Positions 45,971-58,009 are shown, counted from the stretch's first letter. The stretch: 64,000 nucleotides of DNA from Stenopsyche tienmushanensis (GCA_008973525.1 WACJ01000461.1:1-64000), one strand, 5' to 3'. Translations and numbers: made by a program. Notes: generated by a model not told the origin, from the letters alone.

Positions 45971-46494
45971 AAACTATAGTTTCGCATTTCACCTATCCAT
46001 ATTATATCATAATGCGCGAACAAAGTATCATAACTCTGAAAATGGACTCTTTCGAGGAGCATCGGTGTAGATTTGAAAAAAGTCGCACGTACCAACCATC
46101 GTTGCCAAGAGCGACCTCATTTTTCTAAATACTGTCAAGCTAAACGTTCAAATTGCACAATAAATCTATTCGCCGTTTAATTTTCAGTGAGTTAATCCTA
46201 ATCTTCCGGGTGGTCGACAATAAAAGAGGTAATACATCTTTGTCAAAATGGCAATCGTTTGAGCTCTCGTGCTAACATATGCTTTTTTCGTCACATTAAT
46301 GAAAAAAAAATGTTGTACCCAATCTTTATATTAGGGGTACCGGACGAAAATTTCGTTTTTGTGACGTCGTCCCCTTTATAGAATTTTTAGAACCTATTTA
46401 TTTTACTATTAATTGGTGGGTATTTAAAACACAACTTTCAAAAATATATTTTTTTGCACCCTGTTTAAAAAATAATTCAATTATTATAAAACCG
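45971..46494. other. No recognisable feature
   Basis: AT-rich spacer before a LINE endonuclease fragment. Confidence 0.4.
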
Positions 46495-47255
46495 TATGTC
46501 ATACAAATTTCCTCAAACAAAAAGGGATTTTGAGGGAATAAATTCACTATTCGGCAGTATTTTTGGTGATTTGAGAGCCGTGAGCACCCCAGGTAAGTGT
46601 CGCCAGTTTTTTTTTATTATCGGTTCTTGGAACGTTCGAACTTGGAACGGACAGGAAAGTTTCGACACGACGATACGCAAGCTGTCCCACTTTTGAGTCA
46701 ACGTGGCGGCAATCTAGGAGCATCGACTCATCAGTAATGCCATCTTGTATAGTGGTGACGGGACTGCTTAGAGACGGGCGTGGATTCCCGGATAAGAGGA
46801 CTCAGTCGTCCGTTTTTATCCTATTATCCACAGGATGTGTACCCTACGCATAAGGGGTGGATACCATAAATTATCCTTGATGTGTGTGTATGCTCCCACA
46901 GAGGAGACAGATGACAGCATCAAGGACGCCTTCTATGAAGATTTAAAGAAGGCGTACAGCTTCCTGTCTGAAATCTTTTACACGCCCACGATCGAGGTCC
47001 ATAGTCTCCATGATGTTTGTAATGACAATTAAGAGACTCATCGGTTTTGTCACATCCTTCGGAATGATTGTCAGCAGCACCACTTTTAAACATCAAAACA
47101 AACATACATATATGTGGCTATCTGCCGACTGGGTCACCCAAAATCAGATTGACGACGTGTTGGTTGATAAAGAAATAGAAGTGGTGTGGCGGACATCAGA
47201 ACGATGCATGGGCCGGCCTGGGGTGAGAACAGACCAAGCATCGAAAATCGCATAA
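46495..47255 (+). pseudogene. RTE-like LINE endonuclease fragment
   Basis: The plus strand reads GSWNVRTWNGQESFDTTIRK at 46623-46680, YHKLSLMCVYAPTEETDD at 46862-46915 and QIDDVLVDKEIEVV near 47145-47185. These match the N-WNVRT start, the NVYAPTE strand and the QIDHVLVD motif of the apurinic-type endonuclease in RTE/CR1-style LINE proteins. The catalytic order is preserved, but stops and shifts are frequent. Reverse transcriptase does not follow. Confidence 0.7.
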
Positions 47256-48045
47256 AAAAGGTTTATAAAAAAATCGTATAAATAAAAACACATTACAATT
47301 TCGTATTAAAATCGTCTTTTTTAAAATGTAATCGGGGATTAAACTTTGCGATGATGTAATAATTATGTTTTTACGCAGTTGTGTTTTTTACGCGCGTGAT
47401 ATGGAGACATACAATTCTTAATCTTTCTTTACCGGTGATGTATTTACTACATATCGACTCTAACAATGGGAATTTCGATATGAAATATAATAGATACGGG
47501 CTTCAGAATTTGGAATTTGAATTCTCCTCGCTGCTTTATGAGTTCATGAAACAGAAGAGATTTTATTAAATTAAATATCCACATATGGAAATTTGTTTTT
47601 GAGATTATATATTTGTTTTATGTTGAACCTTAATTCAAATTATAAGTGCTTTTCCTGTTTCTTTCAAATAAAGGATCTTTTGAATACGATGTAAATTTTG
47701 TGTCATTGATGACTGATTTTCTAATGGCGACTTCATTTTTCTTGATTGTTCTTATGATCGACTATCCCAGCTTGAGAGATTTTCTTATCTCGGTAGGATT
47801 TTGTCCATTCGCCAAGAAATCCGAAATTGCCAGTTTCTTATCAAGACCCTTGAGACACTTTAACGGTTGTAATTTGTACTAGTGTTAATTTTAAATTTTT
47901 TTATGCGCATTCGCATAAAAAACTTTGTCCTCTACAGAAAAATGAGGGGATAGGTTCCATTATTTTTGAAATTCGCATAACTTCAAAATCGCATAACTTC
48001 AAAGTCGCATAACTTTAAAATCGCATAAAAAAAGACCTAAGTGTA
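47235..48045 (-). mobile_element. pogo/Tigger-like element remnant with N-terminal DNA-binding domain
   Basis: The minus strand at 47882-47646 reads LDKKLAISDFLANGQNPTEI, SRSIRTIKKNEVAIRKSV, a helix-turn-helix of the CENP-B/jerky type found at the N-terminus of pogo-superfamily transposases. The flanks are rich in ATCGCATAAAAAAAG and CGCATAACTT motifs, as at 49290-49590 and 63370-63600. It contains a small reverse-orientation piece of hAT family A at 47425-47515. Confidence 0.65.
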
Positions 48046-49064
48046 AATAAATTAAGAGTCGATTTATGTTTTAAAAAATACTTTAAAATTCGACTACGTG
48101 TCGATACAATATCATAAACATTGAGAAGCAGTGTTCATAGGCATTAATTATGAAAATATTTGTTGGTAATTGAGGCAATCTAATTAGTAAGCTCTTAGCT
48201 TCATTATTTCAAGTTAATAGTTTCAATGGGATGTTTAAAAATCTCCTCTATCAATTGAGTTTCAACAAAAATTTTGTTTATTGGAACCCTGGTTATTTGT
48301 GCCAATAAATTTGACATTATCAAATGCGAAACCGGTAATTTAGAAGTAAAAAAAATAATGAACTATTATTTTTATGCGTAGCAGAACACTTATACTATTC
48401 AGGACTTCGCCTGGGAAATCCAACAGAAAAATAGTTGATAATGGATGAAATCACCATTTCCAGAATTCTTACACATTAATAAAATATTACTTATTATATG
48501 ACATATCTGGGAACGTTTGTAAGACAGTATTTTTTTGACGCCATTACATCCTCTGGTCGTTTCACACGTCGTTAACATAACATTAAAAAACATATCTTTT
48601 TTAACACATTGACATGTAAAGCAATAAAGGCTATTAAAAAATCGTCGCCAACGAAGATTTTTTTTAAGAAATTTTAAACATAGACTCTCTTGTATAGTAA
48701 AAAAGCGTGGTGAACCTTGAATGTATTTTATTGGATCATGTGGCATTTTAGGTTTATGTTTTTGAATAGCGCATATTTCTGCGGGTATTAATTCATAGTA
48801 CACTGAATCACATACGCACAGTTTTTCACAAAAGTCATACATGAATCATCTGATATGAATTCTATATTTTTTTATAGAAATAATCAGAAATACCTCATAA
48901 ATTATAGCAAAATGATTTGAATGTAAAAAGGTACCAAATTTACCGTTCAAAGGTAGTAATGTAGATTTAGCACTTTAGAGAATCGAAGTGAACAATTTTT
49001 ACATACCGCAAAAAAGTGAAATCGTGTTTTTTAAAGGAGTAATGCATTGTTTGAGCAATTTCTT
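48046..49064. other. No firm feature; one 147-codon unassigned frame
   Basis: The minus frame at 48399-48842 has protein-like composition with nine or more Cys, but I recognise no family and see no clean splice sites. It may be part of a decayed element. Confidence 0.35.
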
Positions 49065-49133
49065 AAACCCCTCGAATTAATTTTTGAGATCCGAGGCGAG
49101 CGCCTTCTGAGCCTATAGGTAAATCCGCCACTG
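49065..49133 (-). mobile_element. hAT-type terminal inverted repeat
   Basis: On the minus strand it begins CAGTGGCGGATTTACCTATA and continues GGCTCAGAAGGCGCTCGCC, a classic hAT-type terminus. The next eight bases are CTTCCAAG; the partner end was not found. Confidence 0.6.
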
Positions 49134-49289
49134 CTTCCAAGTCGTTGATTGTCTTCCAAGTATTCATTTCATTTGTGGTTACTTCGCTTACTTGGAAATA
49201 CGAGCATCATGTGCTAGTGTTCTGCATTTTTTGCAATACTTTTACTTTAACACCATCGTGGCCGCATCAAATTACACATAAGCTTTTTT

Positions 49290-49590
49290 TGTGCGGTAGA
49301 TGCGTTCCGCGGAAAATCGCACAAAAAAGCTATGACTTACATAGAAAAAATGTAGATGCGATCCATAGATTTTAAAAACCACATAACTTTAAAACATCTA
49401 TATAAAATATATCCAAAATCGCATAAAAAAAGTTAATAAAAAAAAAACAGGTAAACATTAAAGCAATAAAAAAATAACATTTTTCGTAACATTTGAAGGA
49501 CGTCTTGCATCATTGGTAAAATTTTAAGGATATCTGACATCTTTAAAAAACCGCATAACTTCAAAATCGCACAAAAAGTCTTTGGTTAAC
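49290..49590. mobile_element. pogo-like non-autonomous element
   Basis: Aligns with 63370-63600: GCGGAAAATCGCACAAAAAAGC, AACCACATAACTTTAAAAC, ATATATCCAAAATCGCATAA and TCTTGCATCATTGG. No coding capacity. Confidence 0.6.
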
Positions 49591-49604
49591 GGTTAATGCG
49601 GCCG

Positions 49605-49845
49605 CCAATGATCGAACCCGCGTTGATGCAGTACATATATGCATCACCGGCTACGAAAGTGTTAAGCAACGCTTTTGTAACTGTAGGTAGTTCCGTAGTC
49701 AAGCAGATGGACTTTTAACTCAATCATCTTGGGTTCGAATCCTACAGGAGGTGTGGCTGGCGACCACCAAAAACCATGTCAAAATGATTTGCTAGCGTCT
49801 CATAGAAGAATTGCAAAAAGCCACCTCAAAAAAAAAGTCATCAAA
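49605..49845 (+). mobile_element. tRNA-Lys-like SINE with A-rich tail
   Basis: 49690-49765 carries a degenerate A box, an anticodon-arm-like ATGGACTTTTAACTC (TTT, as in Lys) and a consensus B box GGGTTCGAATCCTACAGG. The body continues GTGGCTGGCGACCACC and ends AAAGCCACCTCAAAAAAAAA. A second, divergently placed tRNA-like stretch with GGGTTCGATCATTGG on the minus strand lies at 49605-49670. Confidence 0.7.
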
Positions 49846-50639
49846 TTCTAACTCTCAAATATTTAAATTGATTTCATCGGCAGATATTACGCAATTCCAA
49901 TACTGTAAATCCATTTTTTTAAATTAGTTTTGGCGAATTCTAATCGTTTCTTCAGACTCTTCAGAGGTATTTCTGCTTGTAGTCGGCGTTCCTAATAACT
50001 CTCCTGACTGTTTCTGGACTTCCATCTATTCCTGTTCGCAAGTCTAAATTCGTGGCAATGTTTGGTGCATTTATTTTAGGATTTCTCTTAAAATAATTCG
50101 CTTATTAAGCCGTTTCAACTTTATGGGGTCATCCCACTTAGACGCCCCAAAGGCAGTTTTTAACATTATTTTTTCAAAATAAATACACTACAATGAAATT
50201 AATATTTTTGGGATTTATTTTTTTATGGCAATCTAACATAACACCAAATGTTTTGTCATATTTTTCTTACTTAAATGGCGTGTCAAAAAATATGCAAAAT
50301 TACCCCAAACTACAAGTAATAATTTTTGTTTAAAAATAACAAAATGGCGCCAAACACTTTTTTTGGGGCATATTTTTTAAAAATTAAACCTTGTTATAAA
50401 ACGACTTATGCCCCATAAAAATATGTTTTTAATAATGTTACAATTTACAAAATGCAACACGAAAGACATTGTAACAATTTCAAAGGGCATCCACATTCAC
50501 CGTGTAATATGAGTACCCTTGGAACGTTGTAACATTATCTTTAAAGGTAAGGATGAAGTCATTAAACAAGCTGAAGCTGGATTTTTAAACTCGAATATCA
50601 TCGAGTCATCATCGAAAAATGCTGTTTATTTATTCCTTT
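49846..50639. other. No recognisable feature
   Basis: AT-rich DNA; no exon or transposon motif seen. Confidence 0.4.
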
Positions 50640-51072
50640 GATTTCGTTTATTAGTTCTTGCGGGACCGCAACAAGGGGGCGGCAAAGCAGCGCCTGCCAC
50701 GGGCGCAACTGGACTTGGGGCGCAAAACGCAAAATTGCACATGGTTTTTATTTTACTTGACCATTCTACTTTACACGAATCAATACTGATTGACTCTGTC
50801 CGTTTTTATAATATATACTAAGTTGTCTAATCCTTATTTTCTTCGATATTGCTTAGAAATTGGGTCGACCCAGCCGGCACAATTCCGCAATAAAACAAGG
50901 AACAATATTTTCGATCGATTGTTAAATTTAAACATTCAATTGTCAACTTCGTTTCGTAATGAGTTTTCGAGTTTTCGTTCTGTAGACATGTTTAGGTATG
51001 GCGCCCGATCGCCAGGCGTTCATTCGTTGTATCAGCACTCCGAAAAGCGGACCGGTTGGATACACAGACCTT
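50640..51072 (-). mobile_element. hAT-like element end (family P)
   Basis: GC-rich terminus GGCGGCAAAGCAGCGCCTGC and GGGGCGCAAAACGC at 50680-50735. The minus strand at 51060-50943 reads SVYPTGPLFGVLIQRM and later IPKHVYRTKTRKLI, the conserved peptide, reading toward the terminus. Confidence 0.5.
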
Positions 51073-52031
51073 GTGATCCAATCCCGCGAGCCAAAATTTC
51101 GATCCCGGAATTTCATTAGACAATCCCGGGACCAGTCCTGGGATCCCGGTATTGGGATTTTCAATATTTTAAGAAATAACATTGATAAATTTGATCAAAA
51201 ATTACTAATAAGTCCATTTGTTCAATATAAAAAATCACTTGAAGGTCAAAGAATTTTATTTATTTAAGAGAAGATAAAAATACAATTCAAAAATAGATAA
51301 ATAAAAGACTAAAAAAATCAAATATTATTTTGAAAATATGCCCGAAGTAACATCAACATGAAACATTAGTGTTTCGTCATTTAGGCTGGATCTGATTTTG
51401 GAAGTCAGGCAACTTGCTGCTGAAAATGCACGCTCAGCTTCCACCCTCGTTGGAGGTATCGTCATCAGATATTTAAATGCTAGTTCAAGTTGATGACCGT
51501 GTGAGTCCTCATTTTCGTATCAATGTGACTGATAAAATTTCTTTCTGCTAAGACACGGACTCCGGCAAAATTCCCGATTTCCCGTCAAATTATTTATTTC
51601 CGTCGCTGCAGATGAATACTTGTATACTTTAATACTTTGATGTGATTCGTAATTATATTAGGGAGGAATACAAAAATTCTGAAGCCCGTATCTATTATAT
51701 TTCATATCGATATATCCATTATTAAAGTCGATGTGTAGTAAATACATCACCGGTGGGGAAGGTAAATACAGTCGAACCTGCATTAACGAACACTTCAATA
51801 CCGGCTTTTCTCTATAAAAATCTCCAATTTTTTCGTCGAGAACATACATGTACGCTATACATGTATACATAGATTAGACAGTCACTGCCTCTAGACGTCG
51901 CCTAAGTTCGCCAATTAGTAATTACGCCACTGTTTCCAAGCGTCCAGATTTCGTCGGAAATGTCTCGATTTAGTAGCCTTCATCGTGTTGGTGAGGTGTA
52001 CGATTTCTGTTAGATAAAAATTTCAATCCCT
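51073..52031. mobile_element. hAT family A, copy 8, longest uninterrupted copy
   Basis: Begins at a slightly worn left TIR (GATCCAATCCCGCGAGCC) and runs through the CCCGGG palindromes to the core and AAAAATTTCAATCCC. On the minus strand, 51490-51370 reads LAFKYLMTIPP, VEAERAFSAASCLTSKIRS, the C-terminal dimerisation domain of hAT transposases. The rest of the transposase is absent. Confidence 0.85.
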
Positions 52032-52270
52032 AATTGTGAGTAAACACGGCACCCATCTTGCGCACAGCTTTCTCGTGTTCAAATTTTAAGTTAGTATGGT
52101 ATGTACGGTATTTTTTGAAAGGCCTACCATGTCTGTTGGCTCTCGCACTTACAGTCGACTGTCATCAAATATCATTTTGTGGATTTTCTCCACCATTTCT
52201 GGGGTGGTTACCTCATTTGGTTGACCACTGCGCTTTTCGTCTTGGAAGCTGGTACCGCCTCGCTTAACTC
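52032..52270 (-). pseudogene. mariner transposase fragment (helix-turn-helix region)
   Basis: The minus strand reads KRGGTSFQDEKRSGQPNEVT, TPEMVEKIHKMIFDDSRL, a stop, VREPTDMVGLSKNTVHTIL and ARWVPCLLT. This is the DNA-binding half of a mariner transposase with one in-frame stop and a slip near 52100. The catalytic half is not adjacent. Confidence 0.8.
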
Positions 52271-52398
52271 TGCCACACAAAAAAAAATGGATTTCTCTTA
52301 AGATGTTTTTAATAAATTCATACTTATTTCAACTGTACTTGTCTAAACTGGCATTTTTTTAAATTTTACTCTGACGTGTAAATTGTTATTTTTTTGTA

Positions 52399-52530
52399 CG
52401 TCCCTCGACAAAGAAATCCAGTAGTGTCAGGTCTGGAGACCGTGCGAGCCACGGAATAGGGCACGTCCCCAGGCAAAGAAATCCAATGGTGTCAGATCTG
52501 GAATTCGTGCGAGCCACGGAATAGGGTCAA
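52399..52530 (-). pseudogene. Transposase DDE-tail motif, tandemly duplicated (65-bp period)
   Basis: Two 65-bp units each encode, on the minus strand, IPWLAR followed by S/I-PDLTPLDFF, the motif around the last catalytic acid in mariner/IS630-type transposases. The period is not a multiple of three. Related single pieces lie at 54046-54110 and 54955-55030. Confidence 0.6.
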
Positions 52531-53984
52531 CAAATTAACTGGAGTGTTAAATATGTCAGTTTTTATATTCGGCCGTTTCAGTGCAATTTTAAGTTAACCG
52601 GGCACATTTGCCCTTTCTTTTAGAATACTCGTTATAAGCGTGTTCCTGCCATAGCTTGTTCGCTATACCTGTGATCTTTGTAATAGTATAATTAGAATCG
52701 ATTCTCTAAGCATGGAATGATGAAATGAAAAAAGCTCTAAGATTTTTTTATAAGGTAAGTAGTCTAATCGCGAAAGCAATCAAAATCAAGACTGGTTGTT
52801 AAATATTAAACCAATGTCTAATTTTAGTGTAATCCTTGAAATTATTCATGTAAAAGCGGTAATAAAACGCATCTTCCGGTGGGAGAGCTTTATTATGCAC
52901 GCAGCAAGACAGGGGAACGATCGACAAATGTTTTTTTCGCAGTCATCTTGAATCACCTTCTTCCATTTCGGGTAAGAACGATCGCAGTCCCGAAGTGTTT
53001 CTAGACGATGAACATCTTATGCGTCATCTGATATGTGTTGGTACATAAACGATAAGAAAATTTATTCGAAGAGTATGGCACCGGTCCGCCTACAGCATCC
53101 ACGGCAATAAGATGCAGCCTTGGGATGGAAGCACGCATTCTTATTTCGTATAAATATATAGACATATCATAATATGGTTCCGAAGTTCGGCGGGATTCTT
53201 CATCTCCTCTTGCTCTCCGGTGGTCCCTCTAATGACAGTATTTGCCACTATTCTATTAACCAATATTTATGTTTAAATTTTCATACACCGACAGATGTTT
53301 CCAAAAAGGTAATTCAAATAGATGAATCATTTTAAATGTCCGCATGTCACGCGCTTTGTAATAAATGATGTCATGTGGACGTGACATACCTGTAAAACAG
53401 TTGATATTCATTCACCTTATCGACTTGCTTCCACTCATCGCTATTCTTAGTCTACTTCATCTATTGAACCTCACAACTCCACCGATTTCTTACTACTATT
53501 AATATCTGACTACCGGTATTTATACATTTGTATTCATTCACCTCAGCATATGAAGACCTGTTCAATGGACTTCAAAACCAGAGCTTTAAACCGGAACCGA
53601 ACCGAAAACCAATAATCGGTAAAACCGTTATTCTTGCTGGATTTTATTCGAAAATGTTGATGTGTCGTGGAAGATAAATGGTTACGGAGCTCTGCTTGTG
53701 AAGAATGCCATCATGGCATTATCTTTGCCATGTCAATCACCATTTATAATAAATAGAGCAAGGGGAATCAATCAATGGGAACTATACTAAATATTTTGTA
53801 TTTTAGGATGAATATTAAAGAAAATCAGTTGTAAATTTGATTTGCAATGATTATTGTATCAAATTTAATTTTATTATTTAAATAGATTTTTTTTAACATT
53901 TTGAAAAAATACCCAAAATTTCGCCCTTAAATTGTCATATATTTTTAATCTGTGGAAACGAAATAACACTTTCCTCTTTTATTC
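52531..53984. other. No recognisable feature
   Basis: AT-rich DNA. A block near 53590-53630 (CCGAAAACCAATAATCGGTA) resembles the inverse of 3010-3040. Confidence 0.35.
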
Positions 53985-54197
53985 TTGGAAAGGCAGCGCT
54001 CATTTTTTAAAATAATTATACCGAAAATTAATTGTTTTGGTGGCCCTATAATGTGGTTCACACGGTTTCTAGACCTGACACCACTGGATTATTTTGACTT
54101 TTTGCGAAGGGGGGAAATCTTCAAAAGACACCACCATTCGGTTGAGAATTTCACCCACTACACCTTTCCATGCCCTAACATCCTTGAACATTGAAGG
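53985..54197 (+). pseudogene. IS630/mariner-type transposase fragment
   Basis: The plus strand reads WFTRFLDLTPLDYFDF, a worn form of the W-P-x-R-S-P-D-L-T-P-L-D-F-F motif that surrounds the third catalytic residue, followed by about 35 decayed residues. Confidence 0.55.
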
Positions 54198-54272
54198 GAT
54201 CATATTATTGTTGCGCACATATTATGCGAGTTGATCGCTTATGATATCCCTTTCAACGTTCCATGCTAGGAA

Positions 54273-54902
54273 GATGAATCCAATCCTGGGGATCCCGTAC
54301 AGTTTTAGGTGCTCATGAATCCCGAGATTAGTAAACGTAATCCCGAAAAAAATCGGGATTGAAATTTTTATCTAACACAAAATCGTACACTTCACCAGCA
54401 TAAATACTAATTGGCGAGCTTATGCGACGCCCAGGGGCACTAACTGTCTAATCCATGTATACATATACAATACAGTACATATATGTGTTTCAAATTTTTA
54501 TATTAACCTTTCCCTATCGGTGATGTATTCACTACACATCGACTCTAATAATGGGAATATCGATATGAAATTTAATAGATACGGGCGTCAGAATTTTTGT
54601 ATTCCTCCGTAATATAATTACGAATCACATCAAAGTATTATAGTATATGAGTATTCATCTGAAGCGACGGAAATAAATATTTGAATTTTTAGTGTTTTAT
54701 TTATTTATTTTTGGATTGTATTTTTATCTTTTTTTAAATAAATAAAATTCTTTCGCCTTCCCGTTATTTTTTATATTAAAAAAATGGACTCATTAGTAAT
54801 TTTTGATCAAATTTATCAATGTAATTTCTTAAACTATTGAAAATCCCGGTCCCGGGATCCCGGGATGGTCTAATCCCGGGATCGAAATTTTGGATCGGGC
54901 TT
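54273..54902. mobile_element. hAT family A, copy 9 (reverse orientation)
   Basis: Starts GAATCCAATCCTGGGGATCC, passes CATGAATCCCGAGATTAGTA and the core in reverse, and ends GGATCCCGGGATGGTCTAAT, CCCGGGATCGAAATTTTGG. Both terminal regions are present but worn; outermost TIR bases are missing. Confidence 0.8.
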
Positions 54903-54934
54903 GTTTTCATTAAATAGCACCGAGTGAACTACTT

Positions 54935-55045
54935 CGTTGAGGAGTTTGTATTATTTTGGGGACGTGCCCTATTCCGTGGCTCGCACGGTCTCCAGACCTG
55001 ACACCATTGGATTCCTTTATCTAGGGACGGGCGTTTCCTCTTTCG
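54935..55045 (+). pseudogene. IS630/mariner-type transposase fragment
   Basis: The plus strand reads IPWLARSPDLTPLDSFI then a stop, matching the duplicated motif at 52399-52530 on the other strand. Confidence 0.55.
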
Positions 55046-55117
55046 TTTTTATAAAGGCGTTTCGTTTTTCAAATCCAGGATATACTTGGGTCGAGACGAT
55101 CGATCAAAAATATGCAT

Positions 55118-55232
55118 ATTTACGATCTTCCAAATTTGTTGGTACGGTGATTTTTTTCCACCATCTGGATTTGAACCCAAATATTTATAGCAAGAGTCCA
55201 GTATCTAAACCACTATACCAACACTCGGTTTT
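55118..55232 (-). mobile_element. tRNA-derived SINE, copy 2
   Basis: Minus strand: A box TGGTATAGTGG (55210-55220), anticodon-like CTGGACTCTTG, B box GGGTTCAAATCC (55167-55178), then GATGGTGGAAAAAAATCACC. It is homologous to 29845-29942 through to AACAAATTTG. The tRNA head resembles Gln/Glu-type genes but does not fold as a functional tRNA. Confidence 0.65.
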
Positions 55233-55389
55233 GATCTCGTAAGATCCTCAAAAGTGATATTTATACAAATAGCCCATTAAGGATGGTCGTTGCGTTTTGT
55301 CAAAAATGCTATATCCTCCCTCGATGATAACCAAACGCCCATGGCATACATTCAAATACTTTCATTATTCCGCCTTTTAAAGGTTAAAA

Positions 55390-55490
55390 CACTCTCATTT
55401 CGGCGTAATGGTTAATATGCATAGCGCATAATAGTCAAAGCAGGGGTTCATATCCGCGGGCCGGAACCTTTACGCCACCGTTATTTTTAA
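55390..55490 (+). mobile_element. Possible tRNA-related sequence
   Basis: CGGCGTAATGGTTAATATGC resembles an A box and GGGGTTCATATCCGCGG a B box with one change, about 50 bp apart. No second copy was noticed. Confidence 0.3.
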
Positions 55491-57004
55491 CGTGCAAAGG
55501 TCCCAATACCCAGAGAAAGTCCAGCAAAAAATATTGTCTAAAGTATATTAGATTGTCCAGGATTTAGATTGTGTATCAATCAAACGGTCCATTGTTTTAG
55601 CTGGAGGGTTAAAAAGCCGCAATGGCATGTGGTATCTAACGCTCAAGACGACTGACAACAATGAAAGCACGTTACATTCATCAAACTGTTATAGATGGCC
55701 AGCCATGAGGAAACGTGTTACAAGTGTTTCTGATGGTCGAAGAAAGTATTTGGATTGAGCTGGATTGCACAAGATGGATCGTTGCTGAAATATCCAACAC
55801 AAAGCAAATACGACTGATGTAAAAATTCAAACGGACACAACATCCATACGACAGTCGATAAATCAATAGGTAACATACCATTCCATACCAACAGGTAACG
55901 TAACACTTAATATGGCGTATTTATCGTAACATTGCATTTTCAAAACCGAATATTTGTTATTAGATCAATCGCTCGAAAGTGCCGAATATTTTTCAATGTA
56001 TTTCCGGATCGACAATGGAAAAAAAGATGTTTTATTTGCATTTGCAGACACAAAGAAACTATCAGGTAATAAAACATGAAAGCACTATGAAAGTGCTTTC
56101 CAAACAGATAACTTTTAATGCGTAAAGCTAAAAGTGTTGTGCGATTTTATGCTTCATAAATGCAGTAAAAAAGTTACATACAGTTGTTATCATAAAATGC
56201 ATGAATTTAGACCGATCGAACTGGATTTAATGATCCATTTTAACGTGGCGAAGCGCTCAAACGATTAAAATCTATGGTAAATATTATATTAATGTTGACT
56301 CAAGATATAATCCATTGGAACAACATCGGAAAAATCAACGTTTCGAACAGGTATAACATAGGGCCGGAAAGAGTTAAGTACTTACCAAGATCATAAAAAA
56401 AATTGTGAATAATAATATATCGTAAATGGATAACGCAGCCAACATGACTTGGGTGCGCAGGTCACCCTGTGCTGCGCACCCATAAAGGGATATATGGAAC
56501 AGCCGATTGTGTGGAGACTGTGTCAAAGGCTTATTACTATCCTCAACAGCCTAGGCATACAGGGGAGAATGGTTTTAGGCTGTTCGAACGGCAACTCGTC
56601 TCTGTGGCTAGGCACTACAAATGACCCAATTGATACAAGTGCCATGGGGAAGAAGTAGACCCTGCAGTTCGTCATCTGTTGCAGACCCCTTTAAACTGAG
56701 GTTAGACACGTGGATGCAGTGAACCCGCGGTAGTATTCCTTTGAATTTAACTTGAAGCTTTGTCCTTCCTCCTCTCCCGCATCCTCGGATATAATAGTCT
56801 AAAACTGGGTTACCTGTGGGAGCCTTGTCTCTTCTGGAGGGCGCGGAGCAAAATGGGTGGAGCGTTTCCAGCAGGACCAAAAGATCAGTGGAAGACACTC
56901 TCTGTATAGCTAGTCCGGGTTAAATCGGAATAAACCATGGCAGCAGCACAGGAAATTGGATTGCACATTAATGTTCCCCCAATCCTGTTAGTCGCTATCT
57001 GTCG
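55491..57004. other. Mostly unassigned, probably LINE-derived at the right end
   Basis: 56440-57000 is GC-richer than its surroundings and precedes LINE reverse transcriptase sequence, so it may be more of the same LINE, but no motif is convincing. The minus frame 56608-56898 (96 codons) is unassigned. Confidence 0.3.
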
Positions 57005-57012
57005 TCTGTCAT

Positions 57013-57797
57013 TAGGGGTCCCAATCGAATATTCGAATATTCGATATTCGAATATATTTGCCCGTTTTCCAATATTCGTATATTCGAATATTTGTAAAAT
57101 TATTCGAATACTATTCGTTATATATTTTTTAAGAAAATTGCTCGATGTTCTTCTGCCAATCGAAATAGCATCAAAGAAATGCAAAAAAAGTGCCAAGTTT
57201 ATTGAAATTATTTTATTTGAATTTGTGTAAAGTTTATTAAAAAACTATTCAATAATATCGATCATGTCAAAAAAAGGGTGATATTTTAGATATTGTCGAT
57301 AAAACCAAACTCAATGACAACTGAGAGGGTTTTTTCAACAGCAGGCTCAATAAAAATGAAATTACGGTCAAGCTTAAAAGTAGAACGTTCAATGCACTTT
57401 TTTTTAAAAATATGTTTTGCTAAAAAGTAAATAAAATTCTGATCCTTTTGATTTCGCTAAAACCAAAAACATCAAAATTTCACTTGATGTCTAGCCTTTG
57501 TCTACGAGAAAACGCGCTGCGCAACAGATGATGATACTTTTCGCCCTCTTTGTGTGATGGGATCAAGAACCTTCCTTCCTGAGGGAGTAAATTTATTTCT
57601 AATGAAGGGAACTTTATAGAAAAATAAGATGTTCCATTTATATTTTTATATAATAACACTAATGAAAAATTCCGGGTTATATTTGAATCATCCTCGTCTA
57701 CATATATAAAATATTCGAATACTCGAATATTCGAATATTTTACCAATTTCACATTCGATATTCGAATAATTGATTTTACGAATATTTGGGACCCCTA
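57013..57797 (+). mobile_element. hAT family B element, 785 bp, perfect 8-bp target duplication
   Basis: TIRs TAGGGGTCCCAA and TTGGGACCCCTA bound the element. TCTGTCAT stands at 57005-57012 and again at 57798-57805. Both subterminal regions hold arrays of GAATATTCGAATATTC-type palindromes. The plus strand at 57315-57431 reads MTTERVFSTAGSIKMKLRSS then FFLKICFAKK and a stop, the C-terminal dimerisation domain of hAT transposases. The remaining transposase is deleted. Confidence 0.9.
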
Positions 57798-58009
57798 TCT
57801 GTCATATCATAAATAGATGTTGAAAAACTTTGTAAAGGAATGATAGCATTCTGTGTACTTTTTTCTTGACATATTAACACTTTTGTGGCCGCATGATGCC
57901 ACATATGCATCATGATCGCGCCAACCGTTCATATACATCAGTAATAAATGAATACGGCGAATGAATTTTTATATCTGCAACTACTCTTGGTGGGACATAA
58001 TTATAGAGG

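Noticed and set aside
48399..48842. 147-codon minus frame as a host gene
   Set aside because: No start context, splice sites or recognised family; flanked on both sides by transposon debris. Left as unassigned.
49690..49765. Functional tRNA-Lys gene
   Set aside because: The B box is good but the acceptor stem does not pair, the A box is degenerate, and the same body and tail recur at 33965-34103, so it is a SINE.
55157..55232. Functional tRNA gene on the minus strand
   Set aside because: The anticodon and acceptor stems do not pair and the tail is shared with 29845-29942.
56608..56898. 96-codon minus frame as a gene
   Set aside because: It lies beside a LINE on the other strand and has no family resemblance; probably chance in GC-richer DNA.
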